Origin: a virus
Strand: one strand, 5' to 3'
Virus record (IMG/VR): IMGVR_UViG_3300048573_000167
Coordinates: 1-21,710 of that record
Length of the DNA stretch: 21,710 nt
A program made the translations under genes and the position numbers. Every line of letters begins with the position of its first letter. The stretch's first letter is position 1. Shown in pieces: positions 7,737 to 14,785 of the stretch. The notes under the pieces were generated by a model. That model was not told the origin of the DNA. It saw only the letters and a program-made list of their open reading frames with translations, and did no database searches.

Positions 7737-9749
7737 ATGGCCGACGAACAAGAAAATATTAAATTAAATTTTGACAGCAACGCAAAAACGGTTGCTGGCG
7801 ATGTTAATAAGTTATCAGCATCGATTGAAAGTACCACAGCATCGACTAACGAAAACAATCAGGCAGTTGAACAAGGGAATCAATCTTATAAGACTTTCAA
7901 AACACAACTACGAGAGGCAAATCAAGAGTTGCAAAAGTCAATACAGTTGTATGGCGAAACGTCAGCCGAAACTGTAAAAGCAGCTAAGGCGGTTGCTGAA
8001 TTAAAAGATCAAATGGGATTTGCTAAGGATTTGTCAGAGCAGTTTAACCCCGACCAAAAAATGAAAGCGCTTGGCGCAGCTACGCAAGTAGCAGGTACAG
8101 GACTTCAAGGAGTTACTGCTGGTATGGCTTTATTTGGCGACCAATCAAAGGACACACAAGCACAATTATTAAAGGTACAGGCCGCTATGGCTTTTAGTGA
8201 TGCGTTGAGTAATTTATCAAACATTGGCGACCAATTTTCTATTTTAAAAACGACTGTTACCGACGTTTGGAAAAGTTTAACAACGGTAAAAACATTAGAT
8301 AGTGCAGCAACGGCAGTTAATACAGGCGCAGTAGTAGCGAACACTGGGGCAGTAGTAGCTGAAACAACAGCGGTAACAGGTTCAACTGTAGCTACAACTG
8401 CAGCGACAATAGCGACTAATATTTGGAACGCGTCGCTGGCGGTTGCACTAGCACCGATAACATTAATAGTTGCAGGTATTGCAGCATTAGTTTTAGGAAT
8501 TGGATATTTGACGGGGGCGTTTGGAGACTTTTCAGGGGAGCAGTTAAAAGCGGAGGTCGCTAATAAAAAGATGTCTAATTCTATTGAAGCACAAGAAAGG
8601 GCATTTAAGAAAAATAACGAACAACTAGAATTAAGTCAAAGCAGAACGTTAGGACTTGCAAAGGCACAAGGGCAAAGCGTTGAGCAAATCCAAAAATTAG
8701 AAAACGCACTAATTAATCAGGAGGTTGCAGAAAAGCGATTGAATGCGGTAAAACTGCAATCGATATTTATTGAAGCTAGTCGAATTTCAGGGTTAGAAGA
8801 TGCTACTGATTCACAAAAGAAAACAACTGAAAAAGCTTGGGAGGCTTTCAAAAAAGCAAATGAAAACTACAACGATAGTTTGACCGAAAGAAAAAAAATC
8901 GCTATTAATCACGAAATCGAAATGGCTTCCGAAAAGAAGCAAGCAGATGACAGGGCGGCTGAAAAAGCAAAAGAGCGTAGAGAAAAGGCACAAGAGGAGG
9001 CAAAAAAAGCATCTGAAAAAGCGAAAGAAGATGCTATAAAAGAAAAAGAATACTATATTAAAAGAGCCAATGAATTTGAGGAGGCTCAGGCAGAAATAGA
9101 GTTTAACAAAAAGCAAAAAGAAAAAGAAGATAAGGAAAAGGAATATAATGATGGTTTGCAAGCGCAAGCCGACAAAGCAAAAACAGAAAGCGATATAGCA
9201 AACAACGCTGCCGAGGAAAAGAAAAGACGGGAGGAGGTTATTTTTCAGCAAGAGGAGGTTATTCAAAACGCTAAATTAAGCCTAGCAAATCAGGCTGTTA
9301 ATTTATTCGGACAAATATTTGGCAAGTCTAAGAAAGCACAAAAAGCATCATTACTAGCTAGTAATGCAGTTGGTTTGGCTGAGGTTGTAATCAATACACA
9401 AAAAGCGGTAAGTGCAGATATCGCTGTTCCATTTGGAGCTGGATTGCCTAAAGTCCCTATTGACATAGCGAGTGGTTCGCTTGGGGCAGCATCTATTATA
9501 GCAGCAACAGCCAGAGGTTTGAAAGAATTAGGGGGTGGGTCTGTAGGTAATGCGCCATCATTTGGAAGTACAACAGCAGCGAGCGCACCACCAACTGTAG
9601 CTTTCAACAATACGGCCGAGAACCAAATTGGGCAGTCGGTAGCGTTGAAAGCAACCGAGCAACCACCGCTAAAAGTCTATGTGGCCGAGAGTGACATATC
9701 GAACGCTCAAAATAATGTGAAAGTTTTAGTAAAAAAGAACACGTTTTAA
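7737..9749 (+). CDS. Tail tape measure protein
   Basis: This 670-residue protein shows the usual tape-measure layout. A helical N-terminus rich in Q, A and K (about 1-110) is followed by an A/T/V-rich region (about 185-230), then a strongly hydrophobic stretch 'LAPITLIVAGIAALVLGIGY' (about 236-255). A long charged coiled coil of A, E, K repeats follows (about 400-500), and a G/A-rich C-terminus ends in a basic tail. Such proteins fix tail length and enter the cell envelope with the DNA. The length suggests a tail of moderate size. The opposite strand is open for long stretches over the coiled coil, which is a composition effect. Confidence 0.85.
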   Translation: MADEQENIKLNFDSNAKTVAGDVNKLSASIESTTASTNENNQAVEQGNQSYKTFKTQLREANQELQKSIQLYGETSAETVKAAKAVAELKDQMGFAKDLSEQFNPDQKMKALGAATQVAGTGLQGVTAGMALFGDQSKDTQAQLLKVQAAMAFSDALSNLSNIGDQFSILKTTVTDVWKSLTTVKTLDSAATAVNTGAVVANTGAVVAETTAVTGSTVATTAATIATNIWNASLAVALAPITLIVAGIAALVLGIGYLTGAFGDFSGEQLKAEVANKKMSNSIEAQERAFKKNNEQLELSQSRTLGLAKAQGQSVEQIQKLENALINQEVAEKRLNAVKLQSIFIEASRISGLEDATDSQKKTTEKAWEAFKKANENYNDSLTERKKIAINHEIEMASEKKQADDRAAEKAKERREKAQEEAKKASEKAKEDAIKEKEYYIKRANEFEEAQAEIEFNKKQKEKEDKEKEYNDGLQAQADKAKTESDIANNAAEEKKRREEVIFQQEEVIQNAKLSLANQAVNLFGQIFGKSKKAQKASLLASNAVGLAEVVINTQKAVSADIAVPFGAGLPKVPIDIASGSLGAASIIAATARGLKELGGGSVGNAPSFGSTTAASAPPTVAFNNTAENQIGQSVALKATEQPPLKVYVAESDISNAQNNVKVLVKKNTF

Positions 9750-9760
9750 TTATTTTTAAT

Positions 9761-9768
9761 TATATTTG
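9761..9768 (+). promoter_or_regulatory. Candidate Bacteroidetes promoter -7 box TATATTTG
   Basis: TATATTTG matches the Bacteroidetes TAnnTTTG -7 consensus exactly and lies 12 bases after the tape-measure stop. No clear TTG -33 box is present 17-23 bases upstream, so the promoter is incomplete. The predicted transcript would start at about 9775, at the foot of the first hairpin. Confidence 0.45.
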
Positions 9769-9772
9769 CATA

Positions 9773-9852
9773 GTTGAAAGTCGGAAGTCAACACCTAATC
9801 TCATTAACAAGACTCTTTAGAACTGCCGACTCGGTTCTATTGGGTCTTTTTT
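9773..9852 (+). ncRNA. Structured leader or small RNA with kissing-loop potential
   Basis: The 136-base gap between the tape measure and the ParB-like gene holds two hairpins. Hairpin 1 pairs GTTGA (9773-9777) with TCAAC (9788-9792). Hairpin 2 is a terminator-like arm (9809-9852) whose apical loop CCGACT (9826-9831) is the exact complement of AGTCGG (9779-9784) in the loop of hairpin 1. In addition GACTC occurs twice (9811-9815 and 9828-9832) and both copies can pair with GGGTC (9842-9846), so two folds of the arm compete. Whether this is an attenuator of the downstream gene or a free RNA of about 80 bases is open. Confidence 0.45.
9809..9852 (+). terminator. Probable intrinsic terminator or attenuator after the tape measure gene
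   Basis: AAGACTC (9809-9815) pairs with GGGTCTT (9842-9848). After a small internal loop, AGAACTG (9819-9825) pairs with CGGTTCT (9832-9838), leaving a 6-base loop. The stem runs into a T tract that ends at 9852. Both stems contain one G-T pair. It would end tail-gene transcription, or attenuate reading into the ParB-like gene 16-34 bases downstream. Confidence 0.6.
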
Positions 9853-9885
9853 AATTTATATAATATCATTAAAACAAGAATTGAA

Positions 9886-10674
9886 TTGATTGGAAAAGAG
9901 GAAGCTATTAATTATTTATCTTTAAACAAAAAAAACAGACCTCTTAGACAAGTAATTGTAGACAACTATGCGCTAGAAATGAAAAGAGGAAATTGGAGGA
10001 AAAACACTGGCGAAGGAATTAAATTTTGTAAAAAAGGTTTTTTAATTGATGGGCAACATCGATTAAGTGCTATATTGCAATCTGATAAAAAATTCAATAT
10101 GCTAGTAATTTATGATATTGAAGAAAATGTTTTTGATGTTTTAGACACGGGTAAAAATAGAGGGGCAAGTGATGTTTTTGCTTTAAGCGAAATTCCTAAT
10201 TATGCTCAAACATCTACTATTGTTAAAGAGTATATTAGCTTTTCCGAAAGCAGATTTTATAAAACAACAGCAAGGGAAATTTTAGATTTGTCAAACTCAG
10301 GATTGTTAAAAAAATACAATGAAAACCCAAACCGATTTAATGAAAACACAAAATTAGCTCAAAAATTTTCTAATAAATTGAATCGTGTAATGTCAGTTAC
10401 AAACATAGGTTCTTTTTTATTAATGTTTTCTGATAAAAACGAAAACGAAGCTATCGACTTCTTTGAGAGGCTTTGCGGCATCAAACATAATGATGTTATA
10501 GTTATTGATTTGTTACTGGATTTTTTAATTAAAGATAAAATTTCAAATAAAAAAAGTTCAACTAATTTAAAATATGCCTACATTATAAAAACTTGGAACG
10601 CTTATAGATTGAAAAAGGAATTAAAACTTTTAAAATTTGATGATACAAAAGAAGAATTTCCTATTATTTTGTAA
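9886..10674 (+). CDS. ParB-like DGQHR-domain protein
   Basis: This 262-residue protein has a ParB N-terminal-like domain: 'KKNRPLRQVIVDNYALEMKR' (about 15-34), then LIDGQHRLSAI (about 53-63) and 'FDVLDTGKNRGASDVF' (about 83-98). ParB-fold proteins bind DNA and some bind nucleotides; related single-domain proteins are common in phages with unknown roles. The C-terminal half is helical and lysine-rich and is not recognised. The annotated start is a TTG at 9886. The frame is open further upstream, and an ATT at 9868 would give MKTRIELIGKEEAINYL, a more natural domain start. The gene is visibly more A+T-rich than its neighbours and has regulatory signals on both sides, which suggests an inserted accessory gene. 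Confidence 0.75.
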   Translation: MIGKEEAINYLSLNKKNRPLRQVIVDNYALEMKRGNWRKNTGEGIKFCKKGFLIDGQHRLSAILQSDKKFNMLVIYDIEENVFDVLDTGKNRGASDVFALSEIPNYAQTSTIVKEYISFSESRFYKTTAREILDLSNSGLLKKYNENPNRFNENTKLAQKFSNKLNRVMSVTNIGSFLLMFSDKNENEAIDFFERLCGIKHNDVIVIDLLLDFLIKDKISNKKSSTNLKYAYIIKTWNAYRLKKELKLLKFDDTKEEFPIIL

Positions 10675-10701
10675 TTAGTATTAAATAATTACTTATATTT
10701 G
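10668..10701 (+). promoter_or_regulatory. Bacteroidetes-type promoter before the capsid genes
   Basis: TTTG at 10668-10671 and TATATTTG at 10694-10701 match the Bacteroidetes -33 and -7 consensus, with 22 bases between them (17-23 is usual). The -33 box overlaps the stop of the ParB-like gene. Transcription would begin near 10708, just before the first hairpin of the leader. It is the best promoter in the window and would drive the protease, capsid and tail-tube genes. Confidence 0.65.
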
Positions 10702-10710
10702 TTGCAAATA

Positions 10711-10749
10711 AACGTGTGAAGATGCACGTTACCAAAAATTAGCAACGTG
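10711..10749 (+). promoter_or_regulatory. Leader with mutually exclusive hairpins (copy 2 of the shared motif)
   Basis: AACGTG (10711-10716) pairs with CACGTT (10725-10730) around the loop TGAAGATG. The same CACGTT can instead pair with a second AACGTG (10744-10749), so two 6-bp hairpins compete for one strand, as in attenuators and riboswitches. The second AACGTG contains a GTG that opens a 17-codon frame. The first hairpin matches the element at 4313 with one compensatory pair change (A-T here, C-G there). Confidence 0.5.
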
Positions 10750-10800
10750 AAAACCTTTAAATTTAGACAAAATACAGCCTATACTATTAATTTAGTATAG
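10747..10800 (+). other. Possible 17-codon leader peptide frame
   Basis: A GTG at 10747 opens a frame encoding VKTFKFRQNTAYTINLV, which stops at the TAG at 10798-10800 inside the terminator stem. Translation would place a ribosome on the terminator hairpin, and the GTG would be hidden in the second leader hairpin. It may be chance: a short frame with a non-ATG start is weak evidence. Confidence 0.2.
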
Positions 10801-10810
10801 GCTTTTTGTC
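10766..10810 (+). terminator. Very stable terminator hairpin before the protease gene
   Basis: AGCCTATACTA (10776-10786) pairs perfectly with TAGTATAGGCT (10793-10803) around the loop TTAATT. After a 3-base bulge, GACAAAA (10766-10772) pairs with TTTTGTC (10804-10810). This gives 18 base pairs with A and T tracts on the two sides, so it could act in both directions. It lies between the promoter at 10668 and the protease ATG at 10822, so the promoter's transcripts must pass it. That is an attenuator layout. Confidence 0.8.
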
Positions 10811-10821
10811 GTTGTATTTAT

Positions 10822-11727
10822 ATGAAAAGATACGAATTGAAATATACGAAAGGAGAAACAGGGGTGTTCAGAATGAGTACAGTTGAAAGTCCTGCTATTG
10901 GTGCAACGTTGGTAATGTTCGACGACGAAAATAAACTTTTAGAGTTTGCAGACGATGAAAAGCAAGTGATTTATTCAGTGGCAATGCGTCCTAATATTTT
11001 AATCCCACGCAAGAATATAAACGGAGAGCCATCAATGGTCTTTTATACAGAGGAAACCGTTTCAGATTTACAGCAAAATTTCTTTAAAAACAATTCACAC
11101 AACGGAGCCACAATTAACCACGATAAGAATATTCGTAATGATATCTACGCTTTTGAAAGTTGGATTGTTTCAGATCCCGAAAGAGATAAAGCAAAACTTT
11201 TAGGAATGGCAGTTGAAAAGGGCGATTGGGTACTCGGCCAAAAAATTGACAACCCTGAAGTGTGGAATGATATTAAAAGTGGAAAGCTAAAAGGCTTTTC
11301 AATCGAAGCTTATTTAGAACCAATATTAACTAATACAAAAACAGAAATGACAACAGAAGAGATCGATGCCAGAATTAAGGCTATTTTAATGGAAAGCGAA
11401 GAAGAAAAAGCCGCTAAGTTAGCAATGGAAGCGACACTACCTGCGCCAGCAGATGAAGAGCCGAAAGAACCTGAAATATCAGGCGAAGCAATGCAATCGA
11501 AAATTAAAGAACAAGAAGCTGAAATTAACGACTTGAAAGCTAAATTGGCAGAATATGAAGCTAAAGAAACTACAATGTCGGAGGAATTGGCAACAGCTAA
11601 AAAAGTAGCTGTTGAAATGGGAGAGGAATTGGCAAAAGGAATTAAACCAAATCCAACCACACCACAAAAGACATATTCTGAAATGAGCAACGTCGAAAAA
11701 GCAAAATACAATCGAGGAAAATTATAA
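10822..11727 (+). CDS. XkdF-like prohead protease with fused scaffold-like tail
   Basis: This 301-residue protein has an N-terminal XkdF-like serine protease domain (about 1-168). Visible features are 'ATINHDKNI' with H100, 'FESWIVSDPERDKA' (about 111-124), 'KGDWVLGQKI' and 'KSGKLKGFSIEAYL' with S160; H100 and S160 are the likely catalytic pair. The remainder (about 176-301) is charged, helical and coiled-coil-like, as in scaffolding proteins. An in-frame ATG at codon 176 (11347) could begin a separate scaffold product. Capsid maturation proteases of this kind cut the scaffold and sometimes the capsid protein. The gene follows a leader and terminator and precedes the capsid gene by 21 bases. 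Confidence 0.85.
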   Translation: MKRYELKYTKGETGVFRMSTVESPAIGATLVMFDDENKLLEFADDEKQVIYSVAMRPNILIPRKNINGEPSMVFYTEETVSDLQQNFFKNNSHNGATINHDKNIRNDIYAFESWIVSDPERDKAKLLGMAVEKGDWVLGQKIDNPEVWNDIKSGKLKGFSIEAYLEPILTNTKTEMTTEEIDARIKAILMESEEEKAAKLAMEATLPAPADEEPKEPEISGEAMQSKIKEQEAEINDLKAKLAEYEAKETTMSEELATAKKVAVEMGEELAKGIKPNPTTPQKTYSEMSNVEKAKYNRGKL

Positions 11728-11748
11728 CCCAAAAAACAATATTAAATA

Positions 11749-12780
11749 ATGGCAATTACATACACAGGCACAAAAACAGAAAAAGGCGAATATGCCGAAA
11801 TCGTACAAGAAATTTACGCAGATTCTCCTTCATTTAGAGGTGAAACTATCGAAATCGTAGAAGGTCATATATCAGGAATGGATATTTATGAGAGTTCAGC
11901 AGAAATCACTTTCACCGATGCAAATTATGGCCCCGTAACAGCGGACAACGTAAACTTGAAATCTCAAAAATCTACCGTAAATTTAAAGACTTTCAACGTT
12001 GAAGGTTTCGTTGACGAGAGTTCTTTGAAAGGCACACGTTTTGAAAAATCAATGAAATTAGGAGCTTTTAATGTAGTCTCGGATGAGTTCGACCAAAAAG
12101 TATTAATCCAAGTACAACCAGCGACAAGTGCTAAACTTGAATCTTGGTTATGGAATGGAGCAACACAAGCAACAAAAGATGCAATTGCAGCTTTGGTAGC
12201 TGGAGCAGCTCAAGGAAGTATCTCAGCAGGCGCAAAAACTTTAGTCGCTGCTATGCCATTGACTAAATTCGATTCGATTCCTGCAACTATGTTGTACAAC
12301 GATTCACAATCAAAAGCAGTTCCTGGAGCAGGTTTAGGAGACTATATCAAAGCAACAGGGACAACCGTTACTACTGCAAACATCGTGGCCGAATACGTTA
12401 AGATTTACAACTTAATACCTGATGAAGTATTAGGAATGACAGGCGATATGGCGCCGGTTATCTATGCCCCTAAAGGTAATTACAAATTAATTAAATCTGT
12501 AAACAGAGTACAAGGTGCAGCGTTACAAGAAAATTTTGTTGGTAATTCGTTCAATGATATGTATTTCAACGATGTTAAAATTATCTTCGTTGACTTGGTA
12601 GGATTTATAATTGCAGCACAAAAAGGTAACTTGAAATTAGTTATGGATTTGTTATCAGATTCAAGCCAATTGATTATCGAAAAAGAGGCAAATGCTTCAA
12701 CTCGTAGGATATTGAAACTTATCAACTCAATGACAACTTGGGTAGTGAAACAAAAATGGAACGTTCTTTATAACGGATAA
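11749..12780 (+). CDS. Major capsid protein
   Basis: This 343-residue protein is the expected length for an HK97-fold capsid subunit. It directly follows the protease/scaffold gene and precedes the tail-tube candidate by 2 bases. The sequence is moderately hydrophobic and evenly mixed, with an A/G-rich middle (about 144-165) and a late 'NVLYNG' end. No cleavable delta domain is obvious in the N-terminus, in keeping with the scaffold being fused to the protease. The call rests on position, length and general resemblance to Bacteroidetes phage capsid proteins. Codon use looks better optimised than in the spike or ParB-like gene, as expected for an abundant product. Confidence 0.85.
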   Translation: MAITYTGTKTEKGEYAEIVQEIYADSPSFRGETIEIVEGHISGMDIYESSAEITFTDANYGPVTADNVNLKSQKSTVNLKTFNVEGFVDESSLKGTRFEKSMKLGAFNVVSDEFDQKVLIQVQPATSAKLESWLWNGATQATKDAIAALVAGAAQGSISAGAKTLVAAMPLTKFDSIPATMLYNDSQSKAVPGAGLGDYIKATGTTVTTANIVAEYVKIYNLIPDEVLGMTGDMAPVIYAPKGNYKLIKSVNRVQGAALQENFVGNSFNDMYFNDVKIIFVDLVGFIIAAQKGNLKLVMDLLSDSSQLIIEKEANASTRRILKLINSMTTWVVKQKWNVLYNG

Positions 12781-12782
12781 TT

Positions 12783-13298
12783 ATGAGCCTAACTAAATCA
12801 AGAACAGTAAGCCGTCAAGCCCCTATGAAAGGGGTAAAGGCGGTCGGTATTGCACCATATTTAGCGAGTGCGCCAGTTGTAAACACGGCTACGGGAGTTA
12901 TAGAACTACCTGGTCACATTACAACGCCAGCGTCAATTGCTAGATTGGAAGTGAAAGCGACAGGAAACAATTTTGTTGAAACGGGGACGTTTGATGAGGC
13001 AACTAGAACTAATGAATACGTAGGAGTGAATACTTTCTTTGTTCCGGGCAATGATATTGCTTTGCGTAATGAATTGCAAGGAAATAACGGAGTTTTGAAG
13101 ACAGTATTCGTAGAAGATTACAACGGAAAAATTTATTGTTTAGGTGCCAAAAACGGCTGCGACATTATGACTATCGTAGGAGGGTCGGATTCGCAAGGAT
13201 TCACTTTGACAATTAATTCAAAAGAAGCGGAAATGGCTTATGAATTAGCCTCAGCAGGAGTAACTGATTATTTGGATTCTATTTTAGCAACTACTTAA
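12783..13298 (+). CDS. Putative major tail tube protein
   Basis: This 171-residue protein is strand-rich. The pattern 'LKTVFVEDYNGKIYCLGAKN' (about 102-121) followed by 'GGSDSQGFTLTINSKEAEMA' (about 132-151) recurs in small proteins beside the capsid gene of Bacteroidetes phages that I believe are tail-tube subunits. It is co-transcribed with the capsid gene and the pair is closed by a strong terminator, fitting two abundant virion proteins. A head decoration or stopper protein is the main alternative. Confidence 0.5.
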   Translation: MSLTKSRTVSRQAPMKGVKAVGIAPYLASAPVVNTATGVIELPGHITTPASIARLEVKATGNNFVETGTFDEATRTNEYVGVNTFFVPGNDIALRNELQGNNGVLKTVFVEDYNGKIYCLGAKNGCDIMTIVGGSDSQGFTLTINSKEAEMAYELASAGVTDYLDSILATT

Positions 13299-13324
13299 TT
13301 TCATTTTTAGGTTAATTTTTGAAC

Positions 13325-13357
13325 AACCCTCCTTAGAATTAGGGAGGGTTATTTTTT
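13325..13357 (+). terminator. Strong intrinsic terminator after the capsid and tube genes
   Basis: AACCCTCCTTA (13325-13335) pairs with TAGGGAGGGTT (13340-13350) around a GAAT tetraloop: 11 pairs, one of them G-T, with a G+C-rich core, followed by A and six T. It closes the protease-capsid-tube unit 27 bases after the last stop. No clear promoter was seen between it and the next start at 13363. Confidence 0.85.
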
Positions 13358-13362
13358 AACAA

Positions 13363-13692
13363 ATGGATATACTACGAAATAACACCCCCGCAATATTTCA
13401 AATAGTACCTCGCAAAACGCTAGATCAAAATTTGAATTATACAATCAAAATCAAAAATGAAACAGCGCAAAAAACGCAAATTATTTCTTTGATTGTTGCT
13501 TTGTTACCCAATGAAAATTATCAAGTTACTTTGGCTAGTTTTCCAAACGGTAAAATTGGTGAAAAATTATCTTATGAAATAATTGAATCGGAATCAAAAG
13601 AGGTTATATGTTTGGGGAAGATGTTTATTGTATCGAAAAATGAAAGCGTGCAAGATTATACGAGGCAAAACAATAATAAATTTTACAAATGA
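13363..13692 (+). CDS. Small strand-rich structural protein
   Basis: This 109-residue protein alternates hydrophobic strands and polar turns: 'AIFQIVPRKTLDQNLNYTIK' (about 10-29), then 'QVTLASFPNG' and 'LGKMFIVSKNE'. Similar small beta proteins sit beside the capsid and portal genes of Bacteroidetes phages, but I cannot name the family. It starts 5 bases after a terminator's T tract and ends in an ATGA overlap with the portal gene, so it is translated together with the portal. It has no signal peptide. Confidence 0.6.
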   Translation: MDILRNNTPAIFQIVPRKTLDQNLNYTIKIKNETAQKTQIISLIVALLPNENYQVTLASFPNGKIGEKLSYEIIESESKEVICLGKMFIVSKNESVQDYTRQNNNKFYK

Positions 13693-14780
13693 AATTAAAT
13701 CATTTTGAATTTTCGGCTTACGAAACAGGAATTACAAAGCCTGCTTTGGGTACGAAATACACACTAAACGGAAAGGCAAACGAGAACTTTAAAAAGTATA
13801 TGGATTCGGTGGATGACAGTCCTACCAACTCTTTTATTGTAAAGGCTATCGTTAATTATATTGTCGGGAACGGGCTAATTGACAAGAAAAATAAAATCAA
13901 TCCGCACTCTTATATTTCGAAACAAGATTTAAGATTGATATGCAATGATTTTAAAGTTTGCGGTTCTGCTTTTCCACAAATTATAAACTTTCAAAACGAG
14001 GTCGTAAAAATAAAACACACCCCAGTAATGCGAGTAGGTTTGAATATCGATGTTGACAGGGAAAGTAATTCATTTATGGAAGTGAACGGATATTGGTATA
14101 GTTGGGATATTGCAAGGCCTTACGAATTTACACCAAAATTTATTCCTAAGTTTGATGCTAATAGTCTTAATGAGACTTACGAAATCCAACATATCAAACA
14201 ATTATCTAGTGAGCCTTATTTTCCTTTTCCTGATTGGTTTAGTGGATTTAAATCTGCCAAGATTGAAAGTGCATTAATTGACGATGCGGTTAACCACGTA
14301 CTAAGAGGATTTCAAGGCAAAACCATTATCAATATCAACAATGGCGATATGATGGATGACGAGGAAAAACAAAAAATCAAAGCAGAAATTAAAAAGAATT
14401 GGACTGGTACTGAGAACTCAGATGGTGTAACGGTATCGGTAAATGAAAGTGCAGACCAAGCAATAGTTGTTGATACAATCGAGCCAAGAGGACGTAATGA
14501 CCAATTTGTTACCTACGATGAAACGGCAGAGATTAAATTAATGGCAGCACACGGAGCGATGAATATTTTATTTTCACGCCCAGGCTCTAATGGATTTTCA
14601 AACAATGCCGATGAGATAGCAACAGCAACAGATTCTCTTTATCTATCTGTTATAAATCCAATGCGTGAAATCATTTTGGATTCGTTAAATCAAATTTTTA
14701 AGAAAATAGATCCATTATGTGATGTAGATTTTGTAAATTTCGGGCAAGAAAAAGCGATTATTTCAAAAACTAACGAATAA
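13689..14780 (+). CDS. Portal protein
   Basis: This 363-residue protein shows portal features: an early helix and 'SFIVKAIVNYIVGNGLI' (about 48-64), the central 'DLRLICNDFKVCGSAFPQII' clip/wing segment (about 80-99), and a late 'SRPGSNGFSNNADEIATATD' loop-and-helix region (about 298-317) followed by 'INPMREIILDSLNQIF'. Portals form the dodecameric DNA channel at one capsid vertex. The protein is short compared with many portals (400-500 residues) but appears complete. It is placed downstream of the capsid gene rather than between terL and the protease, which is the unusual point. Confidence 0.8.
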   Translation: MKLNHFEFSAYETGITKPALGTKYTLNGKANENFKKYMDSVDDSPTNSFIVKAIVNYIVGNGLIDKKNKINPHSYISKQDLRLICNDFKVCGSAFPQIINFQNEVVKIKHTPVMRVGLNIDVDRESNSFMEVNGYWYSWDIARPYEFTPKFIPKFDANSLNETYEIQHIKQLSSEPYFPFPDWFSGFKSAKIESALIDDAVNHVLRGFQGKTIININNGDMMDDEEKQKIKAEIKKNWTGTENSDGVTVSVNESADQAIVVDTIEPRGRNDQFVTYDETAEIKLMAAHGAMNILFSRPGSNGFSNNADEIATATDSLYLSVINPMREIILDSLNQIFKKIDPLCDVDFVNFGQEKAIISKTNE

Positions 14781-14785
14781 CTACA

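Noticed and set aside
8811-9266. Open frame of 151 codons on the minus strand
   Set aside because: It lies opposite the A/E/K-rich coiled coil of the tape measure; the product is a run of F, L and C from reversed lysine codons. It is a composition shadow.
9773-9852. A tRNA gene in the gap after the tape measure (GGTTC-like segment)
   Set aside because: GGTTCTATT resembles a T arm, but no acceptor stem, anticodon arm or CCA-compatible end can be folded around it.
11310-11732. Open frame of 140 codons on the minus strand
   Set aside because: It mirrors the charged scaffold-like tail of the protease gene and has no family features, so it is a shadow of a well-supported gene.
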